Below are positions 49,859-53,204 of a stretch of DNA of 53,204 bases, in pieces. A program made the position numbers and the translations under genes. This DNA comes from Treponema sp. (GTDB lineage Bacteria > Spirochaetota > Spirochaetia > Treponematales > Treponemataceae): NCBI GenBank assembly GCA_016294105.1, contig JAEDCN010000015.1:1-53204 (forward strand). The letters are read 5' to 3'. The notes under the pieces were generated by a model, which was given only the letters and a program-made list of their open reading frames with translations, was not told the origin of the DNA and ran no database searches. Each line of letters starts with the position of its first letter. The first letter of the stretch is position 1.

Positions 49859-51364
49859 TTATTCAGCCCTGATGGAGGTACTGCGAACCACCACGTCGTG
49901 GGAGGAGCCTTCTACGATGGAGGCTTGGGATACCAAGGTAAGCTTGGCCTCTTTCTGCAGCTGAGGAATGGAAAGAACACCGCAGTTACACATGGTGTGG
50001 CGAATCTTGCTCAGAGTCATACCAACGTTGTCGTGAAGGCTACCTGCATAAGGCACGTAGGAATCTACGCCTTCCTCAAAGGCCATGGTCTTTGCTCCTC
50101 CCAAGTCATAGCGCTGCCAGTTACGAGCACGGTTGGAACCTTCTCCCCAGTATTCCTTTACATAGCTTCCATTTACGATGAGCTTATTAGTAGGGCTTTC
50201 GTCAAATCGAGCAAAGTAACGGCCCAGCATTACAAAGTCTGCACCCATAGCCAAGGCCAAAGTAATGTGGTAGTCGTGAACAATTCCACCGTCAGAACAA
50301 ATAGGAATATAAATACCTGTTTTCTCGTAGTACTCATCACGAGCCTTGGCTACTTCAATGGTTGCAGTTGCCTGACCACGGCCAATTCCCTTCTGCTCAC
50401 GGGTAATACAGATGGAGCCACCACCAATTCCTACCTTCACAAAGTCAGCTCCGTTTTCTGCCAGGAACATAAAGCCTTCTCGGTCAACAACGTTTCCGGC
50501 TCCCACCTTCACCTGATGACCAAAGGTATTGTGAATGTCGTGCAAGGCCCGCTTCTGCCACTCAGAAAATCCTTCAGATGAGTCAATACACAGAATATCA
50601 ACTCCAGCATCCAGCAATGCAGGTACACGCTCCATATAATCTCGTGTATTGATTCCTGCACCAACTACGTAACGGTGATTTCCGTCCAGCAATTCCAGTG
50701 GATGCTCTTCGTGGGAAGCATAGTCCTTTCTAAAAACCATAGAAACGAGATGACCATCCTTAGTAATAACTGGTAGGGAATTCAGCTTATGCTTCCAAAT
50801 CAAATCATTAGCCTGACTTAAGGTAATTCCATCTTCTCCCACAATCAAATCATCAAATTTGGTCATATAATCCTGAACGAGGGCATTGGGATCAACCTTA
50901 TTGATTCTAAAGTCACGGCTTGTAATAATTCCCAGTAATTTGCCATGGGGAGTTCCATCTGCTGTAACTGCTACTGTTGAGTGACCAGTTTGAGTTTTCA
51001 AATTAATAACATCTTGTAAGGTGTTATCAGGCTTGATGTTTGAATCAGAAGTTACAAAGCCTGCTTTATGACTTTTAACTTTGCGAATCATGTCAGCCTG
51101 CTGTTCAATGGTCTGGGAACCATAAATGAAGGAAATTCCTCCTTCCTTAGCCAGTGCAATAGCCATGGTGTCATTTGATACAGACTGCATTACTGCGGAG
51201 ACCATGGGAATGTTCATGGAAAGGGGACATTCCTCTCCCTTCTTGAACCGCACGATGGGGGTTCGTAGACTCACATTGGACGGAATACAATCTGCTGATG
51301 AGTATCCAGGAACCAAAAGATATTCCCCAAAGGTATGGGAAGGTTCTTCAAAGTAATATGCCAT
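49859..51364 (-). CDS. guaB: IMP dehydrogenase
   Basis: A 501-residue enzyme oxidising IMP to XMP, the committed step of GMP synthesis. Two CBS domains sit in the middle of the barrel (about 95-215). The catalytic Cys is in GGGSICITREQKGIGRG. Other key segments are DILCIDSSEG and ICSDGGIVHDYHITLALAMG. The frame extends to 51445, but ATG 51364 has a GGAG site and starts MAYYFEEPSHTFGEYLLVPG. The last codons are repeated just beyond the stop. Confidence 0.93.
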   Translation of the reverse strand: MAYYFEEPSHTFGEYLLVPGYSSADCIPSNVSLRTPIVRFKKGEECPLSMNIPMVSAVMQSVSNDTMAIALAKEGGISFIYGSQTIEQQADMIRKVKSHKAGFVTSDSNIKPDNTLQDVINLKTQTGHSTVAVTADGTPHGKLLGIITSRDFRINKVDPNALVQDYMTKFDDLIVGEDGITLSQANDLIWKHKLNSLPVITKDGHLVSMVFRKDYASHEEHPLELLDGNHRYVVGAGINTRDYMERVPALLDAGVDILCIDSSEGFSEWQKRALHDIHNTFGHQVKVGAGNVVDREGFMFLAENGADFVKVGIGGGSICITREQKGIGRGQATATIEVAKARDEYYEKTGIYIPICSDGGIVHDYHITLALAMGADFVMLGRYFARFDESPTNKLIVNGSYVKEYWGEGSNRARNWQRYDLGGAKTMAFEEGVDSYVPYAGSLHDNVGMTLSKIRHTMCNCGVLSIPQLQKEAKLTLVSQASIVEGSSHDVVVRSTSIRAE

Positions 51365-51416
51365 GTAGATCTCCTTATTACGTGCAAAATAATGGATATG
51401 GATAGATAGATTAATT

Positions 51417-51445
51417 ATTATATGGTAAATAAAAGGCTGGTGCAA
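51417..51445 (-). promoter_or_regulatory. Promoter of guaB
   Basis: TTGCAC (51445-51440), 17-nt spacer, TATAAT (51422-51417), giving a leader of about 46 nt with a normal Shine-Dalgarno. Confidence 0.7.
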
Positions 51446-51573
51446 GGGGACTGTGGCACAAGAATGTAGACTGAATGGCAGTTGTCTTGCAGAAACTCTG
51501 TAAAAAATATAGTAAAAATCAATATTTTCTCAAAAAATATTAGTAATTTTTTTTAGAAATACACAAAAAAAAT

Positions 51574-51602
51574 TTGACAACGAAAAAAAACAATGATAAA
51601 AT
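51574..51602 (+). promoter_or_regulatory. Promoter of cstA
   Basis: Consensus TTGACA (51574-51579), 17-nt spacer, TAAAAT (51597-51602), leading to an AAAGGAGAAAGG site before ATG 51634. Confidence 0.75.
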
Positions 51603-51633
51603 TCGTACATCTAGTATTAAAGGAGAAAGGTTT

Positions 51634-53094
51634 ATGATTACCTTCTTGATTGGCGTTGCAATCTTGATCGTTGGTTACTTTGTTTACGGTTCACTCGTAG
51701 AAAGGGTATTCCAGCCAGATGATCGCCCCACACCCGCTGTTGCTATTAATGATGGAATTGACTTTGTTCCCATGGCAACTTGGAGAATCTTCTTGATTCA
51801 GCTGTTGAACATTGCAGGTCTTGGTCCCATCTTCGGTGCCATTTCTGGTGCCCTCTGGGGACCCTCCGTATACCTGTGGATTGTATTCGGAACAATCTTG
51901 GCTGGAGGTGTTCATGATTACATCTCTGCAATGCAGTCCGAACGCAACAATGGTGCTTCTATTTCCGAGATTGTAGGAAAGTACATGGGCCCTTTCATGA
52001 AGCAGGTTATGCGTGTATTCTCCGTAGTTCTTTTGGTTATGGTTGGAACAGTATTTATGGTTGGACCTGCTGGTCTTATCGCCCTGTTGACTCCCGAAAC
52101 CTTGAACGTAAAGTTCTGGACCATCGTTATCTTGGTATACTACACCTTGGCAACATTCTTGCCTGTTGATAAGTTAATTGGTAAACTGTATCCCGTATTC
52201 GGTATCGCTCTGATTTTGATGGCATTGATTATCGGTGGTGCTACTGTTATTAATCACTTCAATGGTTCCGCTCCTATGTTGGAGCTCTGGGACTTCCCTA
52301 ACAACATGCATCCTTCTGCATTGCCCCGCTGGCCAATGATGTTCATCACCGTTGCTTGTGGTGCTCTTTCTGGATTCCATGCTACTCAGTCTCCTTTGAT
52401 GGCTCGTTGTATCAAGAGCGAACGTCAGGGACGCCGAATCTTCTACGGAGCCATGGCTGCTGAAGGTGTTATCGCATTGATTTGGGCCGCTGCTGCAAGT
52501 GCATTCTTCTATAAGGGTGGAGCTCTCCACACCATCGCATTTGCTGGTAACTCTACAACTGTATACGAAATGTCCACTACATTGGCTGGTGCCGTTGGTG
52601 GTGTAATTGCCATGATTGGTGTTATCGCATGTCCTATTACCTCTGGAGATACTGCATTCCGTGCTGCACGTCTTACCATCGCTGACTGGTTCAAGATTGA
52701 GCAGAAGTCCTTTAAGAATCGTTTGTTCTTGACTGTTCCTATCTTGGGAATCGGTTACCTCATTTCTTTGGTAGACTACAACATTGTATGGCGCTATTTC
52801 TCTTGGTCCAACCAGACTTTGGCTATGCTTGTTCTGTGGTGTGCAGCTGTTTACTTGGTTCGCTACCGAAACAACAAGGTTGCTGCATGGATCGCAGCTC
52901 TTCCTGCTACATTCATGGTTGCTGTTTCCTGCTCCTACCTGTTGCAGGCTCCAGAAGGATTCAAGCTTGCTGCTAGCACATCCAACATTGTTGGTGTTGT
53001 AGTTGCTGTTGCTGCATTGATTTTCTTTACATTCAAAGTATATGTACCTTGCAAGGAAATGCTGGTAGATACACCTCTTGAGATCAAGAGATAA
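51634..53094 (+). CDS. cstA: Carbon starvation protein CstA-family transporter
   Basis: A 486-residue integral membrane protein with about twelve helices. CstA proteins take up peptides or pyruvate. Family landmarks are NIAGLGPIFGAISGALWGPS, GGVHDYISAMQSERN, CGALSGFHATQSPLMARC and CPITSGDTAFRAARL. It is the shorter form of the family. ATG 51634 follows a strong Shine-Dalgarno; the longer frame from 51574 overlaps the promoter. It stands alone, with no sensor pair nearby. Only weak hairpins (AGGCC/GGCCT around 53143-53185) follow. Confidence 0.92.
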   Translation: MITFLIGVAILIVGYFVYGSLVERVFQPDDRPTPAVAINDGIDFVPMATWRIFLIQLLNIAGLGPIFGAISGALWGPSVYLWIVFGTILAGGVHDYISAMQSERNNGASISEIVGKYMGPFMKQVMRVFSVVLLVMVGTVFMVGPAGLIALLTPETLNVKFWTIVILVYYTLATFLPVDKLIGKLYPVFGIALILMALIIGGATVINHFNGSAPMLELWDFPNNMHPSALPRWPMMFITVACGALSGFHATQSPLMARCIKSERQGRRIFYGAMAAEGVIALIWAAAASAFFYKGGALHTIAFAGNSTTVYEMSTTLAGAVGGVIAMIGVIACPITSGDTAFRAARLTIADWFKIEQKSFKNRLFLTVPILGIGYLISLVDYNIVWRYFSWSNQTLAMLVLWCAAVYLVRYRNNKVAAWIAALPATFMVAVSCSYLLQAPEGFKLAASTSNIVGVVVAVAALIFFTFKVYVPCKEMLVDTPLEIKR

Positions 53095-53204
53095 GCTTGA
53101 TTAAAAGCTCTATAGAAATTAAATAGAGGGAAAGGCTCCTAATTAAGTTGAGGCCACTGAAAAAGGTCTCCAATTTTAAGGCCTGAAAAAAAAAGCCAGA
53201 TTTT

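Noticed and set aside
1..53204. CRISPR array, tRNA or rRNA genes
   Set aside because: No regularly spaced repeats of CRISPR type and no cloverleaf or rRNA sequence were seen by eye; a dedicated tRNA scan was not possible.

Overview
The window most likely comes from a host-associated anaerobic spirochaete of the Treponema type. This rests on gene content: an HTH-EIIA fusion, a NifU-like protein with a BFD-type domain, a CstA transporter, an M23-like protein without zinc ligands and an AddAB pair. It is inferred from protein families, not from an rRNA gene. Moderately GC-rich housekeeping sequence alternates with clearly AT-rich accessory islands.

Region 1 (1-4493) is AT-rich and accessory. 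It holds a 'mobile mystery' A/B pair (HTH protein plus Fic protein). Next comes a tightly packed five-gene minus-strand operon: PH-like protein, two membrane proteins, an exported protein and a PD-(D/E)XK-like protein. A divergent XRE repressor gene faces it across a promoter with three related operators. Region 2 (4494-5720) holds GC-rich repeats and a broken aldo/keto reductase gene. Region 3 (5897-11010) has nrdB, a Crp/Fnr regulator, an AT-rich island (DUF4143 ATPase plus an ADP-ribosylglycohydrolase remnant), a HAD phosphatase and a VapBC-type pair. Region 4 (11042-25848, minus strand) has addA, addB and mazG, an AT-rich restriction-modification island, a beta-lactamase-fold hydrolase, a second toxin-antitoxin pair and a two-component system. 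Region 5 (26043-31576) is a complete TolC/MFP/RND efflux operon divergent from the two-component system. Region 6 (31636-53094) is mainly core: pth, an Hmp-type globin with a DUF454 protein and an NsrR-like regulator, citrate synthase, a pseudouridine synthase, an [FeFe]-hydrogenase-like/GGDEF/EAL fusion, mnmA-iscS-nifU, an M23-like protein, cdd, the HTH-EIIA regulator, a Na/Pi transporter, a GltD-like oxidoreductase, an RluA-type enzyme, guaB and cstA.

Three observations stand out. (1) The 862-residue protein at 36031-38619 joins a hydrogenase-like iron-sulfur sensor module to an intact EAL c-di-GMP phosphodiesterase. (2) Both sharply AT-rich islands inside the core have beside them partial copies of the neighbouring core gene (mazG, crp) that differ mostly at synonymous sites, and guaB has a similar scar after its stop codon. 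This suggests integration of foreign alleles by homologous recombination. (3) At least eight genes have a promoter -10 box ending about 7 nt before the start codon and no Shine-Dalgarno sequence, so leaderless transcripts look common here. The XRE-controlled five-gene operon is the best candidate for an undescribed accessory system.
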